From Bacteroidia bacterium (GTDB lineage: Bacteria; Bacteroidota; Bacteroidia; Bacteroidales; Paludibacteraceae): 64,000 bases of DNA. Positions 42,534-51,510 of this stretch are shown here, one piece after another (the stretch's first letter is position 1; every line of letters begins with the position of its first letter). Position numbers and translations under genes: made by a program. The notes under the pieces are model-generated. The model was not told where the DNA came from. It did not search any database and saw nothing but the letters and a program-made list of their open reading frames with translations. The stretch spans positions 17,069 through 81,068 of the forward strand of contig SAAO01000018.1 in assembly GCA_009929375.1 (NCBI GenBank), given 5' to 3'.

Positions 42534-43451
42534 ATGAAGCACTTCTTTTTGTATCTCATTACCTTTTTGAGTATTCAATGGTTATTTTCTTCCTGTCACG
42601 CATTGGTCGAAGATGAATTTCCCGACTTTGCGAAAGTACCTGTCATAAATGGCATATTGCAGGCCGACAGCACTTTCAATATTCATGTGAGTTTTAGCGC
42701 TAACCTTAGCGAAAGCGCGCCCGCACCTGTTGAAAATGCACAGGTAATTGTGCTTGGCGACAACAGCAGTCCCGACACGCTGCATTACACGCAAAAAGGT
42801 TGGTACAGCAGCACACGTAAGGTAAAAGCAGGCGAAACCTACGAGTGTATCGCCACCATTCCCGGCTATTTGCCTTTGAGCGCACGAACTACAGTACCCG
42901 AGCCAACCGAAATCGACTCCACAATTTTCACCGACCTCGTGGGGCGTTCTGAAGATGGAGTAAAAGTTTCATCAGTGAAATTTCGCATCAAGAATAAACC
43001 CAATAAGGCTCTGTTTTGGGATTTCAGTTTTAAAGCCAAAGGGATAACAAATAGTTACAATTATGACACAGAGGAATGGAGCGAGGAATTTCGCGTTTGG
43101 AGTGGTTACTTCACAATGAAAGCCGAACAGGATTCAGTTTTTTTGTACGAGCCTAACCCGCTGCAGGTTTTCAGTAACCGAAAAATGACAGGCAACCATC
43201 ATTGGGTAAAGTTTTATTTCAACGAAAAGAACATTTATTATAGGCCGGGCAAAGACACTGTGTTTATCGAATTACGGAGCATCGACCAATCGCTCTACGA
43301 CTATCAAAAGCAACTGTATGTGTATGGCGGAGGCGGTTCAGCATTAGGAAGTGCGTATCAGAATTACCCGCTTTACAGCAATATAAAAAATGGACTCGGA
43401 GTGTTCAGCTCATTTACTGTAAGCCGGAAAGATATTGAAATAAAGGAGTAG
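42534..43451 (+). CDS. DUF4249 lipoprotein, copy c
   Basis: This 305-residue DUF4249 lipoprotein (lipobox cysteine 21, WLFSSC) is more distant from copies a and b and slightly longer. It shares the two-domain layout: VPVINGILQADSTFNIHVSF, VENAQVIVLGDNSS, then YECIATIPGYLPLSARTTVP and the closing YPLYSNIKNGLGVFSSFTVS. Base composition is clearly GC-richer than the genes just upstream. Its receptor partner (copy c) is not directly next to it but 504 bases away, across a repeat-rich gap. Confidence 0.85.
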   Translation: MKHFFLYLITFLSIQWLFSSCHALVEDEFPDFAKVPVINGILQADSTFNIHVSFSANLSESAPAPVENAQVIVLGDNSSPDTLHYTQKGWYSSTRKVKAGETYECIATIPGYLPLSARTTVPEPTEIDSTIFTDLVGRSEDGVKVSSVKFRIKNKPNKALFWDFSFKAKGITNSYNYDTEEWSEEFRVWSGYFTMKAEQDSVFLYEPNPLQVFSNRKMTGNHHWVKFYFNEKNIYYRPGKDTVFIELRSIDQSLYDYQKQLYVYGGGGSALGSAYQNYPLYSNIKNGLGVFSSFTVSRKDIEIKE

Positions 43452-43453
43452 AT

Positions 43454-43478
43454 GACCCCCAACCCCTAAAGGGGAGTC
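43454..43478. repeat. C-rich/G-rich palindromic repeat
   Basis: GACCCCCAACCCCT is followed by AAAGGGGAGTC, giving a hairpin CCCCT/AGGGG with outer GAC/GTC. This short element is familiar as an interspersed repeat in Bacteroidota genomes. Confidence 0.55.
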
Positions 43479-43658
43479 AGAAACGTAGATCAAGATCAAT
43501 TTGGACTTGCAAGTTTCCTTCTTATATGCATTCAGTCAATACATCAAGCTAAGCAATAAAATCGCGTTAACAACGACAACAAAGACACTGACTATAAACA
43601 AAATAATGGACGAAATGTATTTTGGGCTTGCTGAAAAACTAAAAAGAAAAATAGAAAC

Positions 43659-43831
43659 GCGGATTAGGCGGATGTCAGCGGATCTATTATTTATTTTGGG
43701 ATTTTTTTCTGATTATGTTTTCTTCGAAAATGGCAGATTTTGAAAACTAAATTAGAAAATCCGTTTCGATTTATCGAAAAAACCGATATAAATCCATATA
43801 ATAATTATCTGTGCACATCCGCCTAATCCGC
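43659..43831. repeat. Inverted-repeat element B (GCGGATTAGGCGGATGT)
   Basis: The 17-base arms GCGGATTAGGCGGATGT (43659-43675) and ACATCCGCCTAATCCGC (43815-43831) are perfect inverted copies, 139 bases apart. The inside is AT-rich and non-coding. It has the form of a small non-autonomous mobile or REP-like element. Confidence 0.65.
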
Positions 43832-43867
43832 TAAATCAGCGTTGCCATTATAATATCTAAAATGTAC

Positions 43868-43895
43868 TGTCATCCCGAAGCACAGCGAGGGAACT
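43868..43895. repeat. TGTCATCCCGAAGC...GAGGGA element
   Basis: The bases TGTCATCCCGAAGCACAGCG followed by AGGGAACT form an imperfect palindrome (ATCCC with GGGA). Similar elements are scattered between genes in many Bacteroidota. Confidence 0.45.
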
Positions 43896-43955
43896 AAAGT
43901 AATATTTATTTTTACATTCGTAGTACTGATAATCTTTTTATTGAATTTGAAACTT

Positions 43956-46361
43956 ATGACTTTGAAAACAAAACTCCTGAAAATAATCCTTTTCGCTATA
44001 TTTCTGTTTTTATTTTTTATTAAAAATAATCTGTCGGCAGCCACTATTCAACTCTCCGGATTTATGCGCGATGCACAGTCGGGCGAGGTACTGATTGGCG
44101 CCAATGTATGGGAAAAAAATCAGCAAACGGGCACTACCACCGACAATCGCGGATATTTCAGTCTGAAAGTACAAACGCCCTGTACACTCTCTTTTTCGTA
44201 TGTGGGTTTTGCCAACCGCGAAATTGTACTGAAAGCCGTTTCGGACACGCTGATAAGCGTAGCCATGCAAACCGAAAACAAGCTGAACGAAGTAACAGTA
44301 ACCGCAACGCGCCACAAAAACTACGAGGTAACGCGCCTGAGCGCCAAAGATCTCTCGCGCATTCCGGCCATTGGCGGCAAACCCGATGTAATAAAAGCCC
44401 TGCAACTTTTGCCCGGTGTACAAACGCAAAGCGAAGGCATGAGCCTCATGATGGTGCGGGGTGGCGAGCCCGGACAAAACCAGTATTTGCTCGACAATGT
44501 ACCGCTTATTTATGTAAATCATTTGGGTGGATTGATGTCGGTGTTCAATCCCGACATGATAAACTCGGTGGATTTTTACAAAGGAAATTTCCCGGCACGA
44601 CAGGGCGGAAAACTTTCGTCGATTGTGGATATTACGCAGCGCGAAGGCGACATTTCGAAACATCAGGGTTCGTTTAGTCTGGGCGTGACCGATGCGGCAT
44701 TTACTTTCGAAGGGCCGTTAGCCAACAAAAAAATGAGTTATATTGTCACTGCCCGCAAAACACTGTTTGATGCTTTATTAGGTGGCGCTTCGGCTGCAAT
44801 GCCCGAAAATGACGCAATCGTTTCGTATGGTTTTCACGATTTCAATGCCAAGCTAAGCTGGAAGCCTGATGCACGCAACTCACTCAGTCTGAACCTGTAT
44901 CAGGGCGACGACTACCTGAACTATTGGACAAAACCATGGAAAATGAAAAATGACGAACGCAGTCATCTCAATCAGCAATGGGGTAACTGGCTTGTTTCCG
45001 GTCGCTGGAACCGTGTGATAAGTTCGAAACTTTTCTCGGAAAACATACTGTCGTTCAGTCGCTACCGCAACAAATCGGGCATGGAGTACAGCTACCGCGA
45101 AAACAACACAAACACGATGAATAAAGCGCTGAACATGGCTTCGGTCAACGACTTTTCGTTGCGCTCGGCATGGAAATACGCCCTGCACAAAAACTGGAAT
45201 ATGGAATTTGGCGCACATGCAGGTTATTTGCTCTATCGCCCCGATTATAATTATTTGTCCACGTCCGCCACACCACAAATTGGCAATACCTATCGTTCGC
45301 TCGAATCAGCCTTGTTTATCGACAATAAAATTCGCTTGTCGGAAAAACTGACTTTTCAACCTTCGCTGCGTTTCAGTGCATTTTCGAACAATGGGGCATT
45401 TTTCCCTGAGTTGGAGCCGCGCGTCAATCTGTCGTACAACATAAACGGGCATCACAGCATAAACGTAAACTACATGCGCGTAAGCCAAAGTTCGCATTTG
45501 ATTTTTGCACAAACCGAGTTGCTGAAACGCGAAGTGTGGCTTCCGGCCACGCAAGTCATGCGTCCATCCATTTCCAATCAGGCTTCGCTATCGTGGAACG
45601 GCAGCTTTGCCAACGGAAAATTCAGCGCCGAAAGCAGTCTGTATTACAAACGAATGGAACATTTGGTTTCGCTCAAAGAAGGTTACGAAAACATGGTGGG
45701 CATTACCGGCATCGACAACAAAGTGGAAACCGATGGGCTTGGCACTGCTTACGGAGCCGAGTTTATGCTGAAGAAAAATACCGGAAAATGGACAGGTTCG
45801 CTCAGTTATGCATGGTCGTATGCCGACCGTGTGTTTGCCAATATTAACGGAGGCAAAAGCTACGAGTTCGATTACAACCGTCCGCACAGCATAGCACTGA
45901 ATGCCAACCGCGATTTACGGAACAACTGGACCATGAGTGCGGTTTGGATTTTTCAGAGCGGAACGCCTTACACGCCCGCATTAAGCAAATACTATACGCC
46001 CGACCCTGAAACCGGAGAACCCTTACTTGTTATTCATTATGGCGAAAAAAACTCAGCCCGTATGCAAGCCTATCATCGCCTCGACCTGAGCTTCAACCAC
46101 ACCATAACCACAAGGCGTGGTAACAAAGCTGTCTGGACATATTCGCTTTACAATGCCTACAACCGCATCAATCCTTTCGGTTATTACTACGACAACGACA
46201 ACGATCTCGACAATATGACACGTTACGACCGGCCGCTTAAACTATACAAAATGAGCCTTTTCAGTATTATCCCAAGCATTTCGTACAAAGTGTATTTCGA
46301 TTACAGCAAAAAAACTCAGGAAAAGAAAGAAAAGAAAAAGTATAACTGGTTGTATTTTTAG
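43956..46361 (+). CDS. TonB-dependent receptor, copy c
   Basis: The ATG at 43956 gives 801 residues; a TTG five codons upstream is less likely. A signal peptide (cleavage near LSAA, about residue 29), a regulatory-like domain (IQLSGFMRDAQSGEVLIGAN), a plug (VIKALQLLPGVQTQSEG, MMVRGGEPGQNQYLLDN, NSVDFYKGNFPARQGGKLSS) and a barrel follow. The C-terminal tail is unusually lysine-rich (SKKTQEKKEKKKYN) and the chain ends LYF. It is clearly diverged from copies a and b and markedly GC-richer than copy b. It is probably the partner of DUF4249 copy c despite the repeat-rich gap between them. Confidence 0.9.
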   Translation: MTLKTKLLKIILFAIFLFLFFIKNNLSAATIQLSGFMRDAQSGEVLIGANVWEKNQQTGTTTDNRGYFSLKVQTPCTLSFSYVGFANREIVLKAVSDTLISVAMQTENKLNEVTVTATRHKNYEVTRLSAKDLSRIPAIGGKPDVIKALQLLPGVQTQSEGMSLMMVRGGEPGQNQYLLDNVPLIYVNHLGGLMSVFNPDMINSVDFYKGNFPARQGGKLSSIVDITQREGDISKHQGSFSLGVTDAAFTFEGPLANKKMSYIVTARKTLFDALLGGASAAMPENDAIVSYGFHDFNAKLSWKPDARNSLSLNLYQGDDYLNYWTKPWKMKNDERSHLNQQWGNWLVSGRWNRVISSKLFSENILSFSRYRNKSGMEYSYRENNTNTMNKALNMASVNDFSLRSAWKYALHKNWNMEFGAHAGYLLYRPDYNYLSTSATPQIGNTYRSLESALFIDNKIRLSEKLTFQPSLRFSAFSNNGAFFPELEPRVNLSYNINGHHSINVNYMRVSQSSHLIFAQTELLKREVWLPATQVMRPSISNQASLSWNGSFANGKFSAESSLYYKRMEHLVSLKEGYENMVGITGIDNKVETDGLGTAYGAEFMLKKNTGKWTGSLSYAWSYADRVFANINGGKSYEFDYNRPHSIALNANRDLRNNWTMSAVWIFQSGTPYTPALSKYYTPDPETGEPLLVIHYGEKNSARMQAYHRLDLSFNHTITTRRGNKAVWTYSLYNAYNRINPFGYYYDNDNDLDNMTRYDRPLKLYKMSLFSIIPSISYKVYFDYSKKTQEKKEKKKYNWLYF

Positions 46362-46385
46362 TAAGGAGGCAGTTTCAAAAAAAAC
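46362..46385. repeat. Diverged copy of the AGAGGCTGTCTCAAAAA repeat
   Basis: TAAGGAGGCAGTTTCAAAAA directly follows the stop codon of receptor copy c and resembles the repeat at 37137-37158. Confidence 0.4.
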
Positions 46386-46477
46386 AAAACACTTTGCCAC
46401 GTTATTAACTGCTTTCTCATCTATGTAAACAGTACTACAGCGTAAGCAAAAAAGCATGAAATTATGAAACGAACATG

Positions 46478-46524
46478 ACAAAATTTAAACAATTTTGACC
46501 CACAGGGGTATGTTTAAATTTTGT
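46478..46524. terminator. Perfect 14-bp hairpin after receptor copy c
   Basis: ACAAAATTTAAACA (46478-46491) and TGTTTAAATTTTGT (46511-46524) are perfect inverted arms. Inside, ACCC pairs with GGGT around ACAG. It lies between receptor copy c and two lipoprotein genes and could end transcription, though it is AT-rich. Confidence 0.5.
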
Positions 46525-46567
46525 TTTGTGAGTTCCATCTGACAACTATAAAAAAAATTATAAACAG

Positions 46568-47149
46568 ATGAAAAAAATCCTATTCCTAATTTTAATAATC
46601 CCGATTCTTTACGGCTGCCCTCCCCCTTGTCAACAAACAAGCCTAATCGAAGTTGGGCCGTTATCGGAATCAGCTCTTGCACTTTGCCCTTATAAAAACG
46701 GAGAAACATACAAATTCAAACACTCCAATGGGCATGTTATTGATTTTTCGGCAACAAGGGAAACTATTATTCAATACAACAATTATGATTATGGCTGTGG
46801 TCCTATGTTGAGATTCGAAGAAAACATTTGTGCATTAAAACCCAACTATCCAATTTTCGATATTGAGATTCGCATTTCAAATCCCGATACAGCATTTAAC
46901 GTCCTGAGCATTTATGCAGGTAACAGCTACTTTATGTTTACACATTCCAATCAGTTTGGTTTTGTAGCCGACACTTTCGAAGATTCGCTGGTGCTCGACA
47001 ACAAGACATTCTACAATGTTCAAAAAATGAAGAACTATGGGTATGGCTATAACGAAATACAATTAGCCGATAGCATATATTACAATCAGGAATCAGGTAT
47101 TATCAAAATCAAATTATCAAATGGCGAAAGTTATACGGTCAGCAATTAA
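46568..47149 (+). CDS. Lipoprotein of unknown function
   Basis: This 193-residue lipoprotein has lipobox cysteine 17 (IPILYGC), followed by an unusual PPPCQQ that offers an extra cysteine. Four more cysteines are spread through the first 90 residues (ALCPYKNG, YGCGPM, NICALK), suggesting disulfides. The rest looks like a single beta domain (YKFKHSNGHVIDFS, IKIKLSNGESYTV). No family is recognised. It is AT-rich compared with receptor copy c just upstream. It overlaps the next lipoprotein gene by 29 bases. Confidence 0.7.
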   Translation: MKKILFLILIIPILYGCPPPCQQTSLIEVGPLSESALALCPYKNGETYKFKHSNGHVIDFSATRETIIQYNNYDYGCGPMLRFEENICALKPNYPIFDIEIRISNPDTAFNVLSIYAGNSYFMFTHSNQFGFVADTFEDSLVLDNKTFYNVQKMKNYGYGYNEIQLADSIYYNQESGIIKIKLSNGESYTVSN

Positions 47150-47807
47150 TATTGTATTAATAGCATTAAGCATGTATCTAAGTTCCTGTGGCGACGAATT
47201 CGCACTTTCTGAAAAATACTATTACATAAAAGATAGTAGCAAAGAATGGCTCGTGGCTGACTCGCTCGTTGGTAAACCCTTTGATATGATTGACAAAAAT
47301 GGGATTAGTACAAATTACAGTGGATTTACTCAAAGTAAAGAATTCAGCACAGGCACTTCAGGACTAATATTTTTGCCAATGCCTACAAAAAAATCATATC
47401 GCGAAAATTATTATCTGGCTACCAATTCGAATTATAATCACTCATTCAGTATGTACCTTTACGCCTCATACGGATCGGGATTGGGCGACGAACTGCATTT
47501 TAATTTTCAGGATCTGTATTTTCATTACAACATTGAATCTAACAAGCTTACTTACCTCTGGAGCTATCAGGGAGCATTTGATTTCAACGAAGAATCTCTA
47601 CAAGTAAAAAATCCTTATGCTTCAGTTGAAATAAAAAATAATTTCATAATCAGAGACAGGCAGTACAGCGAGGTTCTGTGTTTTCAGATAAATGATGAAT
47701 TAAACAAGCGGAACAATAATGATATTGTAGCTATATATTATGCAAAAGGCTGGGGATTGGTAAAATACACTTATAAAAATGGATTAGTCGTGGAGCGAAA
47801 ATCTTAA
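47121..47807 (+). CDS. Lipoprotein of unknown function
   Basis: This 228-residue lipoprotein has lipobox cysteine 23 (SMYLSSC). The body is beta-rich with many aromatic residues (YYYIKDSSKEWLVADSLVG, YASYGSGLGDELHFNFQDLY) and a final GWGLVKYTYKNGLVVERKS that resembles a cell-surface beta-sandwich ending. No family is recognised. It overlaps the previous gene by 29 bases, so the two are probably coupled. A bidirectional terminator follows. Confidence 0.7.
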   Translation: MAKVIRSAINIVLIALSMYLSSCGDEFALSEKYYYIKDSSKEWLVADSLVGKPFDMIDKNGISTNYSGFTQSKEFSTGTSGLIFLPMPTKKSYRENYYLATNSNYNHSFSMYLYASYGSGLGDELHFNFQDLYFHYNIESNKLTYLWSYQGAFDFNEESLQVKNPYASVEIKNNFIIRDRQYSEVLCFQINDELNKRNNNDIVAIYYAKGWGLVKYTYKNGLVVERKS

Positions 47808-47832
47808 ACTAATCTTGTCAGAATCATCTGAA

Positions 47833-47865
47833 CAATGAGCGATTGACTTCAAATCAATCGCTCAT
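47833..47865. terminator. Bidirectional terminator between lipoprotein and aspartate kinase genes
   Basis: AATGAGCGATTGA (47833-47845) pairs perfectly with TCAATCGCTCATT (47853-47865) around a 7-base loop. It lies between converging genes. Confidence 0.85.
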
Positions 47866-47911
47866 TTATCAAAAAAACAGTCATTTTATTTCGAAAATTC
47901 AAAAATCCACT

Positions 47912-49168
47912 TTACTCTTCTTTCATTAAAAAGCGGGCACTGCGTCGCGTGCGTTGCGAAAGCAGAATGATTCGTCCGGCTGTGGTTTCGTCGGCCACTT
48001 TGTCGTTTACCGAACGAATGGTGAGCAGTTCGAGTTTTTCGTTGTAGTTTACTTTAAAGTCGTTGCCCAGTTCGTCGAGGGCTCCCGCTAAGTAGCGGTT
48101 ATTATCCACACACACCGAGATACTAATGGCCGACGATTGTATAAGTGATATTTTGAGACGATGCTTGCTCATTACCGTAAATGCTTTCGAAAGACTTTCC
48201 TCGAGCACAAACGAAAAGTCGCGCGGACGAATGGTAACCAACACCTGATTTTTTCGCAAAATATACACAGGCACATCCACCGGATTTTTCACTTCGGCTT
48301 TTATCACCGAACCAGCCTCGTCGGGACTTCCAAACGGACGCACATAAAGCGGGATGTTTTTATTTTCGAGTGGCTTAATGGTTTTAGGGTGAATAATTTG
48401 CGCACCGCTATAAGCTAATTCCACTGCATCGAGATATGTTAGTTCGGGGATATGCACAGTATCCTTAAAAATGCGTGGGTCGGCATTCAAAATCCCGGGT
48501 ACATCTTTCCAGATACTAACACTTTCGGCATCGAGCAGATTACCCACCACAGCAGCTGTATAATCTGAACCTTCACGTCCAAGCGTGGTGGGGTCGCCTT
48601 TGATATTGGCACCAATAAAACCCTGTCCGATATAGACTTTGACATCCGAGAAATCAGCAGCTTTCCGGAGTTGCTTCTGCGACTCTTCCATTTTCACATT
48701 AGCTTCGCGGAAATTACTGTCGGTCATCAGCAAACCACGCATATCGAGCCAACGGTTATCGACACCCGATTTCTGCAAATAAGCCGAAACTACTTTGGTG
48801 GAAAACAATTCGCCATACGAAACCAAACGGTCGTACCAGCGATCGTAATCGTCGCCCACACCATTCGTAATCGCAGCTTTTATCTCATCGAACAAAGGTT
48901 TCATGGCCTGCATTCCTTCGGGTGATTCGCCAAAAAGTTCAGCCACAATGCCTGCATGATAAGCTTCCACTTCGGCCAGTTTTGCAAACGCAGCATCGCG
49001 ATCAGCTTTCATAAAATGCTCAAGCACTTCCTCCATGGCATTGGTTGTTTTGCCCATTGCCGACACAACCATAAACAAAGGTTCGTTCACATGCGATACA
49101 ATCGATACGATGTTGCGGATTCCTTCGGCCGAACGAACCGAAGCACCACCAAATTTATAAACTTTCAT
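47912..49168 (-). CDS. Aspartate kinase
   Basis: This is a 418-residue monofunctional aspartate kinase, which makes aspartyl phosphate at the first step to lysine, threonine, methionine and diaminopimelate. The N-terminal kinase block KVYKFGGASV is intact, as are VVSAMGKTTNAMEEVLE, YGELFSTKVVSAYL, GFIGANIKGDPTTLGREGSD and WKDVPGILNADPR. The C-terminal third has two ACT-type regulatory repeats (VTIRPRDFSFVLEESLSKAF and the region ending LLTIRSVND). It is on the minus strand, after the pullulanase gene. A terminator separates the two. Confidence 0.95.
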   Translation of the reverse strand: MKVYKFGGASVRSAEGIRNIVSIVSHVNEPLFMVVSAMGKTTNAMEEVLEHFMKADRDAAFAKLAEVEAYHAGIVAELFGESPEGMQAMKPLFDEIKAAITNGVGDDYDRWYDRLVSYGELFSTKVVSAYLQKSGVDNRWLDMRGLLMTDSNFREANVKMEESQKQLRKAADFSDVKVYIGQGFIGANIKGDPTTLGREGSDYTAAVVGNLLDAESVSIWKDVPGILNADPRIFKDTVHIPELTYLDAVELAYSGAQIIHPKTIKPLENKNIPLYVRPFGSPDEAGSVIKAEVKNPVDVPVYILRKNQVLVTIRPRDFSFVLEESLSKAFTVMSKHRLKISLIQSSAISISVCVDNNRYLAGALDELGNDFKVNYNEKLELLTIRSVNDKVADETTAGRIILLSQRTRRSARFLMKEE

Positions 49169-49236
49169 TCCTACAGGGTATTAATTGATTTTTTATGCTT
49201 TAAAAAAAAACGTACCGAAAGTAATCATTTTTATTG

Positions 49237-49278
49237 AAAAAAACCTTTGACGAAATAAAATTCATCAAAGGTTTTTTT
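49237..49278 (-). terminator. Rho-independent terminator of the pullulanase gene
   Basis: AAAAAAACCTTTGA (49237-49250) pairs perfectly with TCAAAGGTTTTTTT (49265-49278), with an additional inner GAA/TTC. Read on the minus strand it ends in a T run 41 bases after the pullulanase stop codon. Confidence 0.85.
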
Positions 49279-49318
49279 GAAAATAATTTACCAAACAATC
49301 ACCGTTAATTATTTAAAA

Positions 49319-51316
49319 TCACTTAGTATAAAGCACAGTCATCGACGAAGGTGCAAGTTGCAGAAGTCCACCGTCGTGCGCTTTTATTCCGTTGAGATTA
49401 ATCACTGCATCGTGGGCCACAATGGTCCATTTGTCTGTAGGAATTTCTACTTGTACGGCCTTACGGTTTCCGTTATGGATAACCAGAATATTTTTCCATT
49501 CGTCGCCATTGGCATTTTCGCCAAGAGTAAATGCCACTACATTCGGAGTTTTCAGGTCGTTGAATTTCAAATATTTTTCCATCATTTCCTGCGTCGGAAT
49601 ACGGAAAGCGGGATGTGCTTTACGCATAGCAATGAGACCTTTGTAATAATCGTACACATGTCGATAAGTGGTTTTATTATCCCAGTCGATCTGATTGATT
49701 GAGTCGGGCGACTGATAAGTATTGTTCACACCTTTTTTGTTGCGATACACTTCCTCGCCGGCATACATAAATGGCACACCCATTGACGTAAATACGACAG
49801 ATTGTGCAAGTTTATTGAAACGAACAAGCTCTTCGGGAGTTGTTCCGGCGGGTTTCGACAAATTGAGTTTATCCACCAGACACATATCGTCGTGACACGA
49901 CACATAGTTGATAATTTGCGTCGGGTTGTTTGTATAAGGTTCTTTCGAATAAATCGGTTTTGTATAGTCCACCTGCGGATGAAAAGCAGCGGCAGTAATG
50001 CCAAATTTCACACTTTCTTCAAGACTGTCCACACCCGAAGCAAATCCCGGAATTTCCTTGTTCATCCAGCTTCCCTTCAAAGCATCGCGCAGATCGTCGC
50101 TGAACACGCCAATATTATTGAGCAGTTTTGCATTTTTCTTCACTGCACGCTTTTCTTCGGGCAGCGGCGAACTGTCGGCTGTCCAGCCTTCGCCATACAC
50201 ATAAATGGTAGGATCAACTTTGTCGAGTGCTGCACGTATCGCATTCATTGTTTCGATATCATGAATGCCCATGAGGTCGAAACGGAAACCATCCACTTTG
50301 TATTCGGTAGCCCAGTAAACTACTGATTCGATGATAAATTTACGCATCATGGCACGTTCCGAAGCAGTTTCGTTTCCACAACCCGAGGCATTCGACCATG
50401 TTGAATCCTGACGGAAACGATAAAAATAGTCCGGAACCAACTGATTAAGATGAGATTCTCCGCCTACAAAAGTATGGTTGTAAACCACATCCATAATGAC
50501 ACGAATACCGGATTTATGCAGCGATTGCACCATTTGTTTGAACTCACGAACGCGTGTGGCCGGATCGTAAGGATTAGTGGAATAACCGCCTTCGGGTACA
50601 TTGTAGTTTTGCGGATCGTAGCCCCAGTTGTACTTGTTTTCGTTCAGTTTGGTTTCGTCAATCGAAGCATAGTCGTACGAAGGCAAAAGATGTACATGAG
50701 TAACGCCTAAATCCACCAAATGATCAATTCCGGTAGCTTCGCCGGCAGTATTTTTTGTACCGTGTTCTGTAAAGGCAAGGAATTTTCCTTTATTCTTCAT
50801 TCCTGAATTTGGCGAAACAGAGAAGTCGCGCATATGCACCTCGTAAATCACCATATCCGTAAAATTTTTCAGCGGTGGGCGCACATCGTTTTCCCAACCT
50901 TCGGGATTTGTTTTGGCAAAATCAATAATAGCAGCACGTTTCCCGTTTACGCCTGTAGCTTTCACCCACATACCTGGTGTTTCAGCAAGCCATTTTTCAC
51001 CTACTTTTGCCTGAAAAGTATAGAATTTGCCTTCCAGATTTTCTTTTATAACCAGTTTCCATGTACCACCTTCCGAACGTTTCATATCGTGCATTTCGTA
51101 GGCAGCACCTTCGTAACCATCGTTATAAAGCAAAAGTTTCACTTCGGAAGCTGTGGGTGCCCACACTCTGAATTTCGACTTTTCCGGTGTAAAAGTCAAT
51201 TCCAGATCATCGCCTTCGTAAACCGGATATTCATCGAACGAACTGTAACTTGCAGGCTTTTGACAGGCAAAAAGCAATGCTGTGGTTAAAAGCATAAGGA
51301 TTTGTAGTTTTTTCAT
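49319..51316 (-). CDS. pulA: Type I pullulanase lipoprotein (GH13)
   Basis: This glycoside hydrolase of family 13 cleaves alpha-1,6 branches in pullulan and glycogen. The ATG ending at 51316 gives 665 residues with a lipoprotein signal (MKKLQILMLLTTALLFAC), so the enzyme is membrane-anchored. A CBM48-like N-terminal domain (FTPEKSKFRVWAPTASEVKL) precedes the GH13 barrel. The type I pullulanase signature is YNWGYDPQNYNVPEGGYS. Catalytic residues are visible: nucleophile Asp near 347 in VDGFRFDLMG, acid Glu near 375 in VYGEGW, and Asp near 474 in SCHDD. It is a single-gene minus-strand unit. Confidence 0.95.
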   Translation of the reverse strand: MKKLQILMLLTTALLFACQKPASYSSFDEYPVYEGDDLELTFTPEKSKFRVWAPTASEVKLLLYNDGYEGAAYEMHDMKRSEGGTWKLVIKENLEGKFYTFQAKVGEKWLAETPGMWVKATGVNGKRAAIIDFAKTNPEGWENDVRPPLKNFTDMVIYEVHMRDFSVSPNSGMKNKGKFLAFTEHGTKNTAGEATGIDHLVDLGVTHVHLLPSYDYASIDETKLNENKYNWGYDPQNYNVPEGGYSTNPYDPATRVREFKQMVQSLHKSGIRVIMDVVYNHTFVGGESHLNQLVPDYFYRFRQDSTWSNASGCGNETASERAMMRKFIIESVVYWATEYKVDGFRFDLMGIHDIETMNAIRAALDKVDPTIYVYGEGWTADSSPLPEEKRAVKKNAKLLNNIGVFSDDLRDALKGSWMNKEIPGFASGVDSLEESVKFGITAAAFHPQVDYTKPIYSKEPYTNNPTQIINYVSCHDDMCLVDKLNLSKPAGTTPEELVRFNKLAQSVVFTSMGVPFMYAGEEVYRNKKGVNNTYQSPDSINQIDWDNKTTYRHVYDYYKGLIAMRKAHPAFRIPTQEMMEKYLKFNDLKTPNVVAFTLGENANGDEWKNILVIHNGNRKAVQVEIPTDKWTIVAHDAVINLNGIKAHDGGLLQLAPSSMTVLYTK

Positions 51317-51510
51317 ATGGAAATAATTTAACCACATACTCCTCAAAGAGGATAGATGGTAATGTTGATTTTACAATTTTATAAAACAGTGATTGTATTT
51401 TTGATTGATTCCGATAAAATAATGCCGCATTTAATATAATTGTTTAAACACTAGCTTATTCAGCTAACAAAAATATAAAATTCTGTGAATATCACTATTA
51501 TAAAATAACA

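Larger units (their letters stand above)
43452..43955. other. Repeat-rich gap between DUF4249 copy c and its receptor
   Basis: No gene is supported in these 504 bases. They hold three unrelated kinds of interspersed palindromic repeat: the C-rich palindrome at 43454-43478, inverted-repeat element B at 43659-43831 and a CATCCCGAAGCACAGCGAGG element at 43868-43895. A TTG-started 80-codon frame (43501-43743) spans the first part of element B and looks accidental. Confidence 0.6.

Noticed and set aside
43501..43743. 80-codon frame with TTG start
   Set aside because: It runs through repeat element B, has no recognisable domain and no promoter element or ribosome binding site.
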